From the NCBI GenBank assembly GCA_963764305.1, contig CAVXSD010000009.1, positions 310,001-374,000 of the forward strand: DNA of 64,000 bases. Reading direction: 5' to 3'. This stretch comes from Bog-473 sp963764305 (GTDB taxonomy: Bacteria; Actinomycetota; Acidimicrobiia; Acidimicrobiales; RAAP-2). The translations under genes were made by a program, and so were the position numbers. Positions 25,075-34,101 of this stretch are shown piece by piece; within the stretch, counting starts at the first letter, position 1, and the number at the start of each line of letters is the position of its first letter. The notes under the pieces are model-generated. The model was not told the DNA's origin. It worked only from the letters and a program-made list of their open reading frames with translations, and did no database searches.

Positions 25075-26094
25075 ATGACCGCGATGGTGCGTGCGCAGGC
25101 GTTGCGCGGCTACCCAGAGCTGGTGAGGGACCTCGGTGGCAACCCGAATCGCCTCCTGCGCAAAGCCGGCGTCGATCCCGCCGCGATCAACCAGCTCACG
25201 GCGTTCATCAGTTTCGAGACTCTCATCGACCTACTGGAGCGCTCGGCTGACAACCTGAGCTGCGCCGACTTCGGCCTCCGGCTGGCCGAGCGTCAAGACA
25301 TCGGGATCTTGGGGACCCTGGCCATGGCGATGCGCCATTCGGCCACGGTCGGTGAGGCCATGAGCTGCGTCTCGAAATACCTGGGCGTGCACAATGCTGC
25401 CCTGGCGTTCACCATCGAACCCGAAGAACATCCAAATCGAGCAGCGCTGGTGTTCGAGGTGCTCGATGCGCACGCTCCCCATTGGGCGCAGACCGCTGAG
25501 CACGGTGTCGGGCTGACCTGGCGAATCATGACGCTGCTCTCCGAGGGCCGTTGCCGTCTCTTCGAGGTGTGGTTCCCCCATCGACAGGTGGGAAGTACAA
25601 AGAGCTACCGAGACCGCTTCGACGCCCCGGTGACCTTTCGCGCCGATCACCCGGCCCTGATCATCGCCGCCCGTGACCTTGACCTGCCGATCTCAGAGAG
25701 CAACCAAGAGCTCCACGACGTGGCCACCGAATACCTGGCTAGCAAACTCGTTAGGGGGCGCACCTCGTTCACGTCCCAGGTCCGTGATGCCATCGAGGCC
25801 CTGCTAGGCACCGGGACCTCCAGCTACCGCCAGGTGGCGAATGCCCTCCATGTCAGCCCTCGGACCCTTCAGCGCAGATTGCATGAAGAGGGGACGACCT
25901 TCGAGGTCCTAAAGGACGAAACTCGACGCGACCTCGCCCAGCGCTATCTGTCCCAACCCGACGTCCCGCTCTCCCAGGTCTCAGCCCTCCTCGACTACAG
26001 CGAGCAGTCGGTGTTCGGAAGGAGCTGTCGACGGTGGTTCAATGCTCCACCCCGTAGCGTTCGCGATCGTCTGATCACGGACCTCGCCGTCTAA
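25075..26094 (+). CDS. AraC-family transcriptional regulator
   Basis: This 340-aa protein from ATG 25075 has an N-terminal Arabinose_bd/DUF4099-like domain (about 20-200, YPELVRDLGGNPNRLLRKAG) and a C-terminal double HTH (NALHVSPRTLQRRLHEEGTT ... VSALLDYSEQSVFGRSCRRW) ending in PPRSVR. The layout is that of OruR/ArgR-like activators of catabolic genes. It is divergent from the secreted YVTN gene, 134 bp apart, so it may control it, but no operator is recognised. Confidence 0.9.
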   Translation: MTAMVRAQALRGYPELVRDLGGNPNRLLRKAGVDPAAINQLTAFISFETLIDLLERSADNLSCADFGLRLAERQDIGILGTLAMAMRHSATVGEAMSCVSKYLGVHNAALAFTIEPEEHPNRAALVFEVLDAHAPHWAQTAEHGVGLTWRIMTLLSEGRCRLFEVWFPHRQVGSTKSYRDRFDAPVTFRADHPALIIAARDLDLPISESNQELHDVATEYLASKLVRGRTSFTSQVRDAIEALLGTGTSSYRQVANALHVSPRTLQRRLHEEGTTFEVLKDETRRDLAQRYLSQPDVPLSQVSALLDYSEQSVFGRSCRRWFNAPPRSVRDRLITDLAV

Positions 26095-26100
26095 CCATTT

Positions 26101-26364
26101 TTGACGGTGGCGCGCCTGCAGTCTGGACGCATCGAGAGGCAACGTGTTCTTGGCGGGACCGTGCCGAACTCCTCCGTGCTCCTCACCAAGTGCTACAAGA
26201 CGGTTACGTCGCAAGACACAGGGATGACGGACACCAACGGAAACGCCGCTGTCGATTTCAGCATCTCGGGGGCAACACCGGGATACACCGTGCAGCTCAC
26301 GGTGAGCGTCGGTGCGGCGAGCGTCGGTGCGGCTTCATGCCAAACGAGCTTCACGCCCTCATGA
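26101..26364 (+). pseudogene. C-terminal fragment of a secreted Ig-like protein
   Basis: The frame encodes VPNSSVLLTKCYKTVTSQDT, GMTDTNGNAAVDFSISG and TPGYTVQLTVSV, which resembles the last beta-sandwich domain of exported proteins with a disulfide (CYKT ... SCQTSFTPS). No start with ribosome site or signal peptide exists nearby, so it is taken as a truncated gene. A short direct repeat (GCGTCGGTGCGGC twice, at 26306-26334) lengthens the end. Confidence 0.4.
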
Positions 26365-26389
26365 AGACATCACGAAGAAAGGATTAGCC

Positions 26390-26689
26390 ATGAGCATTCT
26401 TCGCGGGTTTCTTCCCAGGCCCGTCCGACGAACGATGCGCCCCGTCCGTAGCACGGCGGGCTCCCTCAAACGAAAGGCCACGCCGAAGCCGATTCGTAAG
26501 GTCCAGCACGCCAGACATCCGATTGGTACGGCCACACTCACGTTGGGCGGAAGGGCCGACGCTCCTTCTTCAAGTAGGGACCGGGCGATGACGAGCTCTG
26601 GCGGACTGCCAACGTTGTCCGCAGGTTGGCATCACAGCCCGGCATTCTGGGGCACCCTCGCAGGAGCAAAACATCGACCAGACTGCTGA
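26390..26689 (+). CDS. Small basic hypothetical protein, 99 aa
   Basis: ATG 26390 lies 6 nt after AAAGGA. The first 50 residues are strongly basic with repeated PRPVRR/PKPIRK motifs (FLPRPVRRTMRPVRS, KPIRKVQHARHP), typical of small actinobacterial proteins of unknown role. It may bind nucleic acid. The GNAT gene starts 1 bp after the stop, so the two are probably co-transcribed. Confidence 0.55.
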   Translation: MSILRGFLPRPVRRTMRPVRSTAGSLKRKATPKPIRKVQHARHPIGTATLTLGGRADAPSSSRDRAMTSSGGLPTLSAGWHHSPAFWGTLAGAKHRPDC

Positions 26690-26690
26690 G

Positions 26691-27143
26691 ATGTCGATCT
26701 TCATTCGTGACGCCACGATGACGGACATGGAGGAGCTTCAGGGCGTGTTCCAGACAGCATCGCTGTCGAATGAAAGCGACCGTGGGCCGCTACTCGAGCA
26801 CCCCGAGCGGCTCATCCTCTCCGATAGAGGCGTTCGAGAAGGACGGATGAGAGTCGCTGTGGGAGATGATGGCGCGGTGGTCGGCTTTGCCACGTATCTG
26901 ATCTCCGATGGCGTAGCAGAGCTTGAAGACCTCTTCGTGGATCCTCCGTGGATGCGGCATGGCATCGGACAGGCGTTGGTGCTGGACATAGCAGCACGGC
27001 TGAAAGGGATGCACTTCGAGACGCTGGAGGTAACCGCCAACCCCCACGCCATGCCTTTCTACGAGCACCTGGGCTTCGTGGAAGTCCGGATCGTCGATAC
27101 TGCCTTCTACCCGGCTCCCCGAATGCGTAGATCACTCGGGTAG
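26691..27143 (+). CDS. GNAT-family N-acetyltransferase
   Basis: This 150-aa GNAT protein transfers an acetyl group from acetyl-CoA; the substrate is unknown. The fold elements appear in order: IRDATMTDMEEL (beta1-alpha1), AVVGFATYLI (beta3), AELEDLFVDPPWMRHGIGQA (beta4 and the Q/RxxGxG/A pyrophosphate loop) and ANPHAMPFYEHLGFVEV (the usual NxxAxxFYxxxGF). The length is normal. It starts 1 bp after the preceding small gene. Confidence 0.9.
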   Translation: MSIFIRDATMTDMEELQGVFQTASLSNESDRGPLLEHPERLILSDRGVREGRMRVAVGDDGAVVGFATYLISDGVAELEDLFVDPPWMRHGIGQALVLDIAARLKGMHFETLEVTANPHAMPFYEHLGFVEVRIVDTAFYPAPRMRRSLG

Positions 27144-27183
27144 CTCGACAGTGACAGCCCACTTCCGGCGAAAGGACGGTACG

Positions 27184-28849
27184 TTATGGCCCGGCAAAGT
27201 GCGGAACGTGGCGCGCCACAGGGCTGACGCCAGAGACGTGGGCCTGACGAATGGCGGGGATCTCAGCTAACGCCTGCAGTGTCGGCCCCCCGTCGGAGGC
27301 CATGTCCACCACCGTTCCGAGGCCGATCCCAACCCCGCTACCCAAGAACGGCGCGTTCCCGTAGTTGAACAACCCACCGTCTGCCGCGCTGAACCAGTAA
27401 CCCCGGCCGTCGGGCATCGCCGCCATGGAGACAATCGGCTGGTTGAGGTGGATCGAGCCGGTCGATCCGTAGAACGGGGCATCGCCGTAGGAGAAGATCC
27501 CGCCGTCGGAGGCCACGAGCCAGTACCCCTTCCCGTCAGGGGTGGGGGCCATGCCGACAATGGGCTTGTTGAGATGGATGGAGCCTGTCGATCCGTAGAA
27601 CTGAGCGTCGCCGTAGGAGAAGATGCCGCCGTCGGAGGCCACGAGCCAGTACCCCCTCCCGTCAGGCGTGGGGGCCATGCCGACGATGGGCTTGTTGAGA
27701 TGGATGGAGCCTGTCGATCCGTAGAACGGGGCGTCGCCGTAGGAGAAGATCCCGCCGTCGGTGGCCACCAGCCAGTAGCCGCCGGCATCGAGCGTCCCCG
27801 CCATGCCCACGATTGGCTTGTTCAGGTGTATCGCCCCGGTCGATCCGTAGAAGTTGGCGTCGCCGTAGGTGAAGATCCCTCCGTCGGAGGCGACCAGCCA
27901 ATAGCCCCCGTCGTCACCGGTCGCCGCCATACCCACGATGGGCTTGTTGAGATGCAGGCTCCCAGCGTCGCCGTAGTAGCCGGCGTCCCCGGTGTAGGCG
28001 ACATTGCCCTTGGAATCCACCTGGTAGTAGCCGATCGTCCCGGTGCCAGAGAGATTCCCGGACCACCCTGTACCCACAGAGCCCCGGATCGTCATTGTGG
28101 CCGAGCGGTCGCCGAGCGCGCCGGGATAGAAGTAGACTTCCACGGTGCAAGCAGCCCCAGCCGCGAGGACGATGGTGCTGACCCCGTTACCGGAACAGTC
28201 GCTTGACGGGGTTACCACGTAGTCATTCGCGCCTGGACCCGAAAAGGACAGATCATTTGTCAAGAGGTCAACGGTGTCGGTGGAGCTGGCATCGTTCTGC
28301 AGACTGAAGGTGTCCGGGCCCGTGGAGGTGCCGAGTGTCGTGTCGCCAAAGCTCAGGGTGTTGGGCGTCCCAGTGCCCGCAAGATTCACTGTCCCGGGTG
28401 CGCCGATTGAGGGATTGATCGTGATGGTGGCCGAGCGGTCGCCGAGCGCGCCGGGATAGAAAGTGACATTCATGAGGCATGAATAACCAGGTGTCATCGT
28501 GATGGTGCCGGTACTGGAGCCGGCGCAGCCGGGCACCGCCAGCCGGTAGTCGCCCACGCCAGGCCCCGAAAAGGACACACCGGTCGAGAGGTCGACAGTG
28601 ACGGTGGAGGGGTAGTCGTTGTTCAGCCAGAAGCTGTCTGGGCCCGAATGGGTGCCGACGGGAACGTCCCCGAAGCTCAGGTTGGCGACGCACTCGCCAT
28701 TACCACCGCTGCATCCCGCCGCGCCCACCGTCGTGTTCATTCGAGGAGAGGACGCACCCGCTCCGGAACCGTTGGCGACGACCGATAGTGCGATAAGCAG
28801 TGCCCCCAGCCAGAGCCGCTACCACCCCTCGACGAACTCGCACAGCCAT
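27184..28849 (-). pseudogene. Secreted protein with YWLVASDGGIFSYGDA repeats, frameshift in signal peptide
   Basis: The main frame (ATG 28740) gives two Ig-like/choice-of-anchor domains (ANLSFGDVPVGTHSG, NTLSFGDTTLGTSTG, each followed by YPGALGDRSATITI) and then six units of about 43 aa such as GYWLVASDGGIFSYGDAPFY. Upstream, in the same frame, lies a hydrophobic signal core (WLGALLIALSVVANGSGA), while its N-terminal MAVRVRRGVVAAL, with start ATG 28849 and a strong GAAGGAGG site, is in another frame. One indel near 28810 therefore separates start from body. Repaired, it is an exported surface protein of about 555 aa. The 129-bp DNA repeats are at 27450-27970. Confidence 0.85.
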
Positions 28850-29036
28850 TGTGCCCCTCCTTCTCCTGGAGCGCGTTGCTCCTCGCCACCTGGGTTGCAG
28901 AACCTAGCCGCCCTTGCGGGGTGGTGGGAATGCAACGCTTCATTGGGAGGGTATGTCAGCTCGGTAACGCCTGAGTAAATCGGAATGGAGGGCCAGATAT
29001 CCTCGAAGCGCCGTTCGGCGGTGGGCTAAGAACCCT

Positions 29037-29268
29037 GATTCCAGCGGAGCTTCTGGTCGTCACATCGCTCAAATCTTGCGCCCTCCAAATGGCCTCGGCG
29101 CGACACGAAAAAGACACAAGAACACCGAAAAGACACAGAATCACGGCCAGTAGCGGTCATTGCCGGCAACGGACGGATACCATGTTTTCCCTGTTCAGAG
29201 GGCGTAAAGGACACCTGACCTCGGCGTACACATTTGCGCCTGGGTCGGTTCGAATCCCGCCACCTCCA
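29037..29268 (+). repeat. Att-like repeat, copy 2, ending in a tRNA 3' end
   Basis: About 232 bp related to copy 1, with the paired AAAGACACA motifs at 29108-29138 and the tRNA end (GGTTCGAATCCCGCC then ACCTCCA) at 29247-29268. Upstream bases align too (GATTCCAGC...GTCACATCGCTC versus GAATCCAGC...GTCACGTCGCTC). Copy 2 has no HNH sequence after it. A further copy of the GACACGAAAAAGACACAAGA motif follows at 29317-29336. Confidence 0.75.
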
Positions 29269-29277
29269 CGAACTACA

Positions 29278-29311
29278 GGCCGCTGACCAGGGATTCTGTC
29301 CAGTCAGCGGC
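29278..29311. terminator. 9-bp perfect hairpin after att-like copy 2
   Basis: GCCGCTGAC and GTCAGCGGC form a 9-bp stem with a loop of about 16 nt, directly after the tRNA-like end. There is no T-run (CCAAAAGACACG follows), so it may be part of the attachment-site structure and not a terminator. Confidence 0.4.
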
Positions 29312-29421
29312 CCAAAAGACACGAAAAAGACACAAGAAATTCCTCGGAGCCCCGTGAGAGGGCCGGCGGTCCGAAAACAGATCGAGCCTTCGGCTTCTAG
29401 GCGCTCTCATTTAGACCGTCA

Positions 29422-29495
29422 AGTTGGTCAAGGGGAAGCCGCAGGCTCGCGAGGACTCGGAGCAAAGCGGAGTCCCGCAGCGAACCCTTGACCAA
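29422..29495. ncRNA. Candidate structured RNA or palindromic element
   Basis: GTTGGTCAAGGG and CCCTTGACCAAC form a perfect 12-bp outer stem. Inside are a small AGCC-GCA-GGCT hairpin and a larger GCG-A-GGACTC ... GAGTCC-CGC hairpin, giving a three-way junction of about 74 nt. No coding frame is supported here. It could be a small RNA, a REP-like element or an att-associated structure; the family is not recognised. Confidence 0.35.
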
Positions 29496-29522
29496 CCGGT
29501 CCTGTCCCCGAGATCACAATGC

Positions 29523-29547
29523 GAAAAGGCCGGTCTGTGGCCGGCCT
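29523..29547 (-). terminator. Rho-independent terminator of the SDR gene
   Basis: On the minus strand AGGCCGG-CCACAGA-CCGGCCT forms a hairpin followed at once by TTTTC, about 120 bp past the SDR stop. The outer AAAAGGC can also pair with GCCTTTT at 29554-29560, giving an alternative stem. Confidence 0.6.
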
Positions 29548-29665
29548 GCATGCGCCTTTTCAGGTTGCCACGGCGTCCATGCCTCCGGTTCGATCGGTGG
29601 CCCCATAACGAGGTCGGCAGTCGAGTCGGAAAGAAACGGGCCTCATTCACCGCTCGATATGACGA

Positions 29666-30496
29666 TCAGTTAGCAGGGGCGAGTTCGCCGTAGAAGTAGG
29701 ACGCAGTGACCCCACCGTCCATGAGGACGTCGCTGCCGGTGATGATCGCACCATCGGGACCCATGAGAAGGGCACCAACGGTTCCCACTTCGTCTGGGGT
29801 GCCACCACGCCCGGCAGGGCACAGCTCAATCATCCGCCGGTATCCCTCCCCGCGGGGGCCCGTCAACTCGTCCCGGGCCAGTGGAGTGAAGATGATGCCA
29901 GGACTGATCGTGTTGATCCGGGCACCTCGCTTCCCCCACCGAACTGCCTCGGCCATGACGCGCAGTGAGTTCCCACGCTTGGCGAGTTGGTAGGCGTGGA
30001 GAGAGTCTGTTACGAGGTCGGGCGCGAGCATGGGAAGCGTCAGTAACTCGTCGACTGGAGTGGTCGCTAGTGCAGCGTTGTGCTCGGCGCTGAGAGCGTC
30101 GAGCCGGTGCCCCGACTGCGAAGCGATGACCACACCCGCGCCACCTCTTGCGATGACGTTGCCAAACTCTTCAAGTACAAGTGCAGTGCCATACAGATCA
30201 ACTGCGAGGATCGTCGCCGGGGATGCCTGACTCGGTGAGACACCTGCGGCATGGATGAGGCCGGTGACGTCTCCGAGCCCAGCAGCGGTCTCTACGAGTG
30301 CCTCAACCGAGTCTCGCTCGGACACATCCACCGTTGCGGTGCTCAGCTCGAATCCGGCGTCTCGCAGCACCTCGGCGGCAACGTCAGCGTTCTCCTTGCG
30401 CAAGTCGGCCAATACGATGTGCTTTCCGGCGCTCACACGCCGGGCGATTGCCAGGCCGATGGAACCTGCTCCGATGACGACGACAACTTCGCTCAT
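29666..30496 (-). CDS. Short-chain dehydrogenase/reductase
   Basis: A 276-aa NAD(P)-dependent oxidoreductase. The N-terminal dinucleotide motif is VVIGAGSIGLAIA (about 5-17), followed by LADLRKEN, which with its acidic residue suggests NAD(H). The catalytic Ser is in IASQSG and the YxxxK pair is in YQLAKRG (about 168-172); ISPGIIFTPLA follows as usual. ATG 30496 follows AGGAG by 7 nt. It is divergent from a cytochrome P450 across 386 bp and near a TetR gene, suggesting a small catabolic module for a hydroxylated or ketone substrate. Confidence 0.92.
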   Translation of the reverse strand: MSEVVVVIGAGSIGLAIARRVSAGKHIVLADLRKENADVAAEVLRDAGFELSTATVDVSERDSVEALVETAAGLGDVTGLIHAAGVSPSQASPATILAVDLYGTALVLEEFGNVIARGGAGVVIASQSGHRLDALSAEHNAALATTPVDELLTLPMLAPDLVTDSLHAYQLAKRGNSLRVMAEAVRWGKRGARINTISPGIIFTPLARDELTGPRGEGYRRMIELCPAGRGGTPDEVGTVGALLMGPDGAIITGSDVLMDGGVTASYFYGELAPAN

Positions 30497-30882
30497 GGTC
30501 TACTCCTGGAAGTGGGTATCGGGAGGCACGCTGCAACTCCCGCCACGATTGATGGACTGGCTGAAACCTACAATTGAGCCCGATCAGACGGTTCGCTCCC
30601 GGTGTGGCGGCTTGTAGGTAGCGACGGACAGGACGTGCCTCACATGCGCCGCATCCGCCACCCCTTCCCGGCGGACGGGGGCAGTCTCAACGGTGATGAC
30701 GCTCGGGCGTTTTGAGGCAACCTTTGACGTTGATCCGCCCGGTGGCACCTGCCCGCGCTGATCGCCCCCGCCCGATCTGGCCGAGGCATCTCGGGGCGGG
30801 AGAATGCCTGCTGGACGGATCTTGCGGTGCTCCCAAACATTTCCATAAGCTGTACGGAAATGAGTCAGCGGCTTCAGGCACT
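30497..30882. other. Divergent promoter region between SDR and P450
   Basis: About 386 bp with no supported gene. It contains the palindrome at 30838-30862 and presumably both promoters. The P450 frame is open through part of it, but without protein character or ribosome sites. Confidence 0.45.
30838..30862. promoter_or_regulatory. TetR-type operator candidate upstream of P450
   Basis: CATTTCC (30838-30844) and GGAAATG (30856-30862) form a 25-bp dyad with 7-bp perfect arms and an 11-bp centre (ATAAGCTGTAC). It ends 20 bp before the P450 GTG start, a place where a repressor would block transcription or initiation. The TetR gene just past the P450 is the obvious candidate binder; this is inference. 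Confidence 0.5.
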
Positions 30883-32117
30883 GTGACCACCGTCGATCCG
30901 CTGTTCGATCCTGCGGTGATCGAGGAGCCATACGAGTACTACGCAGAGCTCCGGGAGCTCGACCCTGTTCACGAAGTCCCCGGGACCGGGACGTACCTCG
31001 TGTCGCGCCTGAGCCTCATCCAAGAGGTGATCGCCGATCCGGCGAGGTACTCGAGCGACACCATCAAGTTCTTGCACCTCGATCCGAAGGGCCATCCTGA
31101 GCTCTGGTCGGCCAGTAGCGAGATGGTTCAGGACCTCGATGTCCCGATGGTTCTTGCCACCGCCGATCCGCCGGACCACGGCCGCCAACGCAAGGTGCTG
31201 AGCCGGCTCTTCACCCGAAGCTCCATCGAAGCGAGGGAGACCGAGGTCCGGGCTCTCGTTGATGAGCTCCTCGATCCTCACCTGAGCATCGGTGCGATGG
31301 AGTGGATGAGTCAGGCCGCGATCCCTCTGCCCGCGGTAGTGCTGTCGCGCCTGCTCGGCCTGCCCGACGAGACAGCCGAGTTCGTCCGGGACTTCGGTTA
31401 TGCATCGGGCGAGCAGATCAGTGGGTTCGCATCTGAAGAACGGTGCCGTGAGATCCAAGAGATCATCGGCGACCTGGGCCCAGTCGCTGATGCCTACGGG
31501 CAAGCACGCGCCGCAGCACATCCCGATCAGAACACCGTGATCGGAGTGTGTGCAGACGCGGTGAACTCCGGTGAGTTGAACGACCTCGAGGCCTTCGTCA
31601 TCCTCTTGTTGCTGGTGTCCGCTGGAAGCGAATCGACGACCAGCCTCATTGGGACCGGTGTCTCGATCCTGGCCGGAGACCAGCCCCTTCAGGAGCGGCT
31701 CAGAGCGGATCCCGCGCTGGTAGAGACGTTCATTGAAGAGGCCTGTCGCATCGACCCTCCGTTTCGAGGGCACTACCGCCGGGTGACTCGGGACACACAA
31801 CTCGCCGGCGTCAGCCTCCCCGCCGAGGCGCGGTTGGTGCTGCTGTGGCCCGCGGCGAATCACGATGCGTCCGCCTTCGAGAACCCGGATGTGATCGACG
31901 TAGAACGCGACACCCCGCGCCGCCATCTCGGCTTCGGGTGGGGTATTCACCTCTGCCTCGGAGCCCCGCTCGCGGGCTCGAAGCGAGAGTGACCGTCGAA
32001 CAGCTCCTCGCTCGGACCTCTCGGTTTGAGCTCGACGTGCCGGCGGAGGACCTGCACCACCATAAGAGCCTCTTGGTTCGCCGCCTGGTGGAGCTGCCAC
32101 TTCGTCTGTCGCTGTAA
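30883..32117 (+). pseudogene. Cytochrome P450, frameshift near the C-terminus
   Basis: This bacterial class I P450 monooxygenase has the I-helix oxygen-binding motif SAGSESTT, the ExxR pair in EEACRIDPP, RGHYRRVTRDT after it, and the haem loop FGWGIHLCLG with the thiolate Cys. GTG 30883 gives VTTVDPLFDPAVIEEPYEYY. Just past the haem loop (about 31972) a missing base in CTCGCGGGCTCGAAGC shifts the frame. The final helices (RLEARVTVEQLLARTSRFEL) continue to TAA 32115-32117. With one base restored it is a normal protein of about 411 aa. It needs a ferredoxin and reductase, not seen here. Confidence 0.9.
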
Positions 32118-32166
32118 GGCCGAAGCGTCCGGTGGTGACCTTCCAAAAAAAAGATGATTCTTTGGC

Positions 32167-32820
32167 TTACTTGCCCCTCTTACGACCTCGCTGCTCATGA
32201 CCCCGCCTGCCCATGTTCAGGTTGATACCGGCGATCACGGCGTCCAATCCGATCTCGAAGAGCTCGTCTCGGGACAGATCAGCGGGAGACATCACACCCT
32301 CAAAGGTCGCTTCACCACCCATCGAATCGGACAGAACGTCAAGCTCGATCTGTCCCAGCATGAACGTGAACAGTGTGGCGAACGCCGTCGATGCCGCGCC
32401 GGGCGCAAATCCCCCAGCGTGAAGGATCGACATCGCTCCTTCGGCCAGCCGCATGGCCTCCCGACTGCTGCTTCCATGGCGGCTGAACGAGAGACCCGGG
32501 TGCTGGCGCATCGCTCCTCGGGCGCCGCGCTGAAGCTGGCGCATCCGCTGGTCCCATGATCCTGCCTCAGGAGGAGGCACTTCCACTGAGCGCAACGCAT
32601 GGTCGACGACCAACTCGTTGAGGGCCTCCTTGCTGGTGACGTAGTTGTAGATCGTCATGACCGGAACGCCCAGTTCGTTCGCCAGCGACCGCATAGTGAC
32701 TTCGTCGAGATTCGACTCGTCGGTCAGCTTCAGCGCGGCCTCGACGATCTGCTCTGTCGTCAACGACCGAGGACGGCCACGGGGCCTGACCCTCGGTTCG
32801 CCTGGTTTTTTCACGATCAT
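32167..32820 (-). CDS. TetR-family transcriptional regulator
   Basis: This 217-aa protein has an N-terminal HTH (TTEQIVEAALKLTDESNLDE, SLANELGVPVMTIYNYVTSK) after a basic leader (RVRPRGRPR) and an all-helical TetR_C-type ligand domain with a hydrophobic pocket region (FATLFTFMLGQIELDVL). It is convergent with the P450, 50 bp apart, and likely represses the P450/SDR module through the dyad at 30838-30862. The inducer is unknown. Confidence 0.92.
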   Translation of the reverse strand: MIVKKPGEPRVRPRGRPRSLTTEQIVEAALKLTDESNLDEVTMRSLANELGVPVMTIYNYVTSKEALNELVVDHALRSVEVPPPEAGSWDQRMRQLQRGARGAMRQHPGLSFSRHGSSSREAMRLAEGAMSILHAGGFAPGAASTAFATLFTFMLGQIELDVLSDSMGGEATFEGVMSPADLSRDELFEIGLDAVIAGINLNMGRRGHEQRGRKRGK

Positions 32821-32906
32821 CTTCGCCAGTACATCATCTCGGTCGAGCCCCAGCCCTCATGGTGCCGAGGTGACCGCCGACCAGTCAGAGTTCGACGCCC
32901 GATCGG

Positions 32907-33280
32907 CTAGGAGCTAAAGGCGAGTTCTGCCGCGTGCACGTCGGCCACCAGATTGCCCAGGGTGAGGTTGATGTCCTGGAAGTGGTATCCCCAGGTGGGA
33001 CCGGCGATCTCGTTGACGAGCGGGCGAGTGTCTCCGCTCGCAGCGACGGGTGTCACCTGCAACCAGCTCGCGCCGCCCTCGGTCTCACAGGTGCCCGCGT
33101 ACTGCTCGGGGTAGTACAGCCATGGGGTGCTCACCGCAGGCGCTTTGGTGCCATCGACGGGATGGGCAGCGGTGTACTCACCGGCCAGTAGGCGCGCGTT
33201 CGTGCCTTTCTTCGAGACGCCCGACCAGGTCAACGACGACATCGCGCTGAGTTCGAATACTACGAGGCTGACATAGCAGC
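32907..33280 (-). pseudogene. DUF3089 protein, C-terminal fragment
   Basis: The frame ends with GTNARLLAGEYTAAHPVDGT, LYYPEQYAGTCETEGGASWL, and GPTWGYHFQDINLTLGNLVADV, matching the end of actinobacterial DUF3089 alpha/beta-hydrolase-like proteins (usually about 350-400 aa). Upstream of about 33280 the frame loses protein character, so roughly the last 115 residues remain. It is a remnant near the junction with the following large operon. Confidence 0.65.
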
Positions 33281-33620
33281 AAATACGTTGAAGAAGGGGC
33301 CAGAGTTCGGGATGCCTGCAAGCCGATCCGTCCTGTGTAGCGAGCAGCCGGTTCCGCATTGGGCCGGTGCACCGCTGACCGAGGCACCGCGGAAGGAGGA
33401 CCATGCGACGTTTGCACGCCGCGATTCCTGGCACTCTCTGAGGTTGCAGGAGGTAGCTTCCGGCGCCCAGTCCTTCCTGACTCGTCGCGAGAGGCGACTT
33501 AATGCTTCGCAGCCCCATCTCTGAAGTGTCATTTAGGCCCGGCAGCTCCTCACCTGACTTACGCCGGCTGCGGGCCTGTGGAGGCAGGATTAGCCCGACA
33601 CCCGGTTTTGGTCGACCCGC
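33281..33620. other. Gene-free junction region
   Basis: About 340 bp between a DUF3089 remnant and a small minus-strand gene. The frames have no consistent coding character, and no RNA or repeat was recognised. Confidence 0.4.
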
Positions 33621-33622
33621 AG

Positions 33623-33960
33623 CTACATGGCCGGGTACACGCGGTACCGGTCGATGCCGTCCCTCTGCAGCCGCAGGTGCGGTGGGCGACGGGCCCGGCG
33701 GGTCATCCGAAACATGGTCTTGGCGACCGTTTCCCGGGACCAGAGAGACCCGCAGGAGACCATCGCGGCGTAGACCCGCTCCACGGTGAAGACCGGATCT
33801 CCCCCACCAGCAACCCCTGCGTCGACGGCTGCAACAACCTCGTCGCAGCAGGTGGGGACGGCCAGCTTGCGTTCTCCCAGGTAGAACGGCTGTCCAGGGA
33901 TCGGCAGCGGCTGGCTTTTTGAGGCACCACCACCAGAGGTGATGACACGAAAAGCCAACC
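33623..33960 (-). CDS. Small winged-helix-like protein, N-terminus uncertain
   Basis: About 110 residues ending VFTVERVYAAMVSCGSLWSR and ETVAKTMFRMTRRA, then LRLQRDGIDRYRVYPAM. This resembles short actinobacterial proteins with a winged-helix-like domain (FTxxEVYxAM...STVRTxI...L.R.GRGLYRL). No convincing start with ribosome site is found and the frame continues upstream without homology. It faces away from the large plus-strand operon beginning at 34102 and could be its regulator or a remnant. Confidence 0.4.
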
Positions 33961-34101
33961 AATCGGGTGTCGTTGTTCCTGGTCTCGGCTTCGCGACTAC
34001 GAGAAGTGTCCTCTGTTCACGGAGCGCAGTACCGCGATACTCGTTGCGAGACCTGTGCATCGTCCGGGTGCCCACGGTCCATATGGGAGTGGGCCGTGAG
34101 C

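Noticed and set aside
21170..25075. CRISPR array, suggested by regular 123-bp repetition
   Set aside because: The repetition is coding (41-aa YVTN units in one frame). Units diverge gradually and there are no short identical repeats separated by unique spacers.
30874..32100. 408-aa minus-strand ORF opposite the P450
   Set aside because: The plus strand has all P450 motifs. The antisense frame is a composition artefact with no recognisable domain.
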